Assembly: GCF_003072505.1 (NCBI RefSeq)
Contig: NZ_NTGB01000001.1
Span: 1,909,955-1,973,954 of the forward strand
DNA from: Polynucleobacter rarus
Lineage (GTDB): Bacteria; Pseudomonadota; Gammaproteobacteria; Burkholderiales; Burkholderiaceae
DNA: 64,000 nucleotides
Direction: 5' to 3'
The notes beneath the pieces were generated by a model. The model saw nothing but the letters and a program-made list of their open reading frames with translations. It did no database searches and was not told the DNA's origin. The position numbers were made by a program, and so were the translations under genes. Positions 62,954 through 64,000 of the stretch are shown one piece after another (within the stretch, counting starts at the first letter, position 1; every line of letters begins with the position of its first letter).

Positions 62954-63901
62954 TCATTTCAACTGATTTAGAAAAGCCTTCCGAGTCACAATTTCGTTTT
63001 TAACAAACTCTTGCATTTGATCTACCGATAGGTTCATCGAAGATTGAGCATTTTCTGCCATAAATCTCTTCCACTCAGAAGATTTTTCTACATTAGTAAT
63101 AGCGGTAGTTAATTTGGTCAACACTTCATTAGAAGTCCCTCTTTTCACCATAATCCCCCGCCAAAGGGACTCGACAATATTGAAACCCTTTTCTTTAAAA
63201 GTAGGAACCTTGGGGAAATACAAATCTCTTTTAGCCGTACTCATTGCCAATAATCGAATATCACCATTTTGTATTTGGGCAATGGCAGAACTAGGTGTAA
63301 TGATCGCTGCGGAGACTTGCCCACCAAGCAGGGACAAAACAACCTGTCCAGCACTTGTGTAAGGTACCCAAGCACCTTTGAAATTAGCTTGTTGTTGAAA
63401 CTTTGAATAAACCAATTGATTAAATCCTGAATTACCATACCCAGCAATATTTACTTTTTCGGGCTCATTTTTAACAAACTGTAAAAAATCTTCTAAGTTT
63501 TTAATCGGGCTGGACTTAACCACGGCTAATGCAGAAGGCTCGGATTGCAAGCCACTGATAAAAATAAAATCATTTTCTGTAAAGGAAGCATTGCCTTCAG
63601 CGAGCATAAATGAAGTTGAACCGGTAGCAGTAACGATTGTATAACCGTCAGCCGGTTGGTTCAAAGCATAATTCATAGCCATAATCCCCGTACCACCAGG
63701 TTTATTTTCAATAATTACGGGTTGCTTTAGTTCATCACTCAGCATTTTTCCCATCGTACGCGCCATCGTATCTAACGGTCCTCCGGCAGCTGTAGAGGAA
63801 ATAAAATGGATTGGTTTATCTGGAAATGTAGCGTTTGCATGGCTCATCAAACCAAGTAAAGCGGCAAAGGCAAAAAAATTAAAGAGGTACTTGAGGTTCA
63901 T
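62954..63901 (-). CDS. Bug/TTT-family periplasmic solute receptor
   Basis: A 315-residue receptor with a signal peptide ending NA (residue 24). The ligand loop is SSTAAGGPLD, in which the usual VP before the loop is SS, then ENKPGGTGIMA and QPADGYT. AAAGAAATTAGC precedes the ATG. It is convergent with the CoxMSL-like operon. The 99 bases to the window end contain no further gene start that I can support. Confidence 0.92.
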   Translation of the reverse strand: MNLKYLFNFFAFAALLGLMSHANATFPDKPIHFISSTAAGGPLDTMARTMGKMLSDELKQPVIIENKPGGTGIMAMNYALNQPADGYTIVTATGSTSFMLAEGNASFTENDFIFISGLQSEPSALAVVKSSPIKNLEDFLQFVKNEPEKVNIAGYGNSGFNQLVYSKFQQQANFKGAWVPYTSAGQVVLSLLGGQVSAAIITPSSAIAQIQNGDIRLLAMSTAKRDLYFPKVPTFKEKGFNIVESLWRGIMVKRGTSNEVLTKLTTAITNVEKSSEWKRFMAENAQSSMNLSVDQMQEFVKNEIVTRKAFLNQLK

Positions 63902-64000
63902 TTGCTAATTTCTTTTATGGAAGAAGTTTCTCAATATCCAACCTTGAATAAATTACTTTTTTCTGATTAGGTGACAGTTTTGCTTAGTATACATAGATAG

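Overview
The window looks like chromosomal DNA of a low-GC member of the Burkholderiales, possibly Polynucleobacter-like. The case rests on eleven periplasmic Bug/TTT-type solute receptors, AT-rich DNA with tightly packed genes, and abundant small catabolic operons. The genus is an inference; there is no rRNA or other phylogenetic marker. I saw no tRNA, rRNA, CRISPR array or intact mobile element. The only mobile-element trace is a decayed IS3-type OrfA fragment near 6.3-6.4 kb.

Layout. 1-5973: four Bug receptors (one cut by the window edge) with a Gfo/Idh oxidoreductase and an SDR with a non-canonical active site. 5974-6568: non-coding, with the IS remnant. 6569-16150: a periplasmic oxidation island with three PQQ alcohol dehydrogenases of lanthanide (DxD) type, two c-type cytochromes, a SoxC-family molybdoenzyme, a cytochrome b561, a YVTN propeller typical of PQQ-linked alcohol catabolism, and a DUF1232 membrane protein. 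16219-20604: NIPSNAP protein, PEP-mutase/isocitrate-lyase-type enzyme, PDC-hydrolase-like amidohydrolase, cyclase-family hydrolase and a Bug. 20619-28131: AtuA-family protein with DUF4387, a TPP-dependent enzyme, two SMP-30-like propellers, two cupins and a Bug. 28207-31845: LysR regulator and an IorAB-like molybdenum hydroxylase. 32136-34050: Bug plus polysaccharide-deacetylase-type hydrolase. 34118-38487: ADP-ribosylglycohydrolase, VWA protein, MerR-like regulator and a short DUF1810 protein. 38547-42131: a complete cyanate operon, cynABDS. 42482-45248: GMC oxidoreductase and Bug. 45333-57245: IclR regulator followed by a long acyl-CoA catabolic cluster (Bug, racemase-like, CitE-like lyase, acyl-CoA dehydrogenase, class III CoA-transferase, MaoC hydratase, HIBADH-like dehydrogenase, cupin, Bug, two MmgE/PrpD proteins). 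57242-63901: HAD dehalogenase, acyl-CoA dehydrogenase, a three-subunit CoxMSL-like hydroxylase and a last Bug.

The common theme is capture of organic acids by dedicated Bug receptors followed by short catabolic modules. No TctA/TctB transport membrane subunits are present, so the receptors must share membrane partners encoded elsewhere. The most informative signals are: the lanthanide-type metal ligands in all three PQQ enzymes; a near-consensus promoter with overlapping palindromes in front of the 46.3 kb catabolic operon; a MerR-style 20-bp-spacer promoter in front of the MerR-like gene; three GCACCAA repeats upstream of cynA; and an SDR that has lost all four usual catalytic residues. Coordinates of several genes use a later start than the longest open frame because a ribosome binding site supports it.
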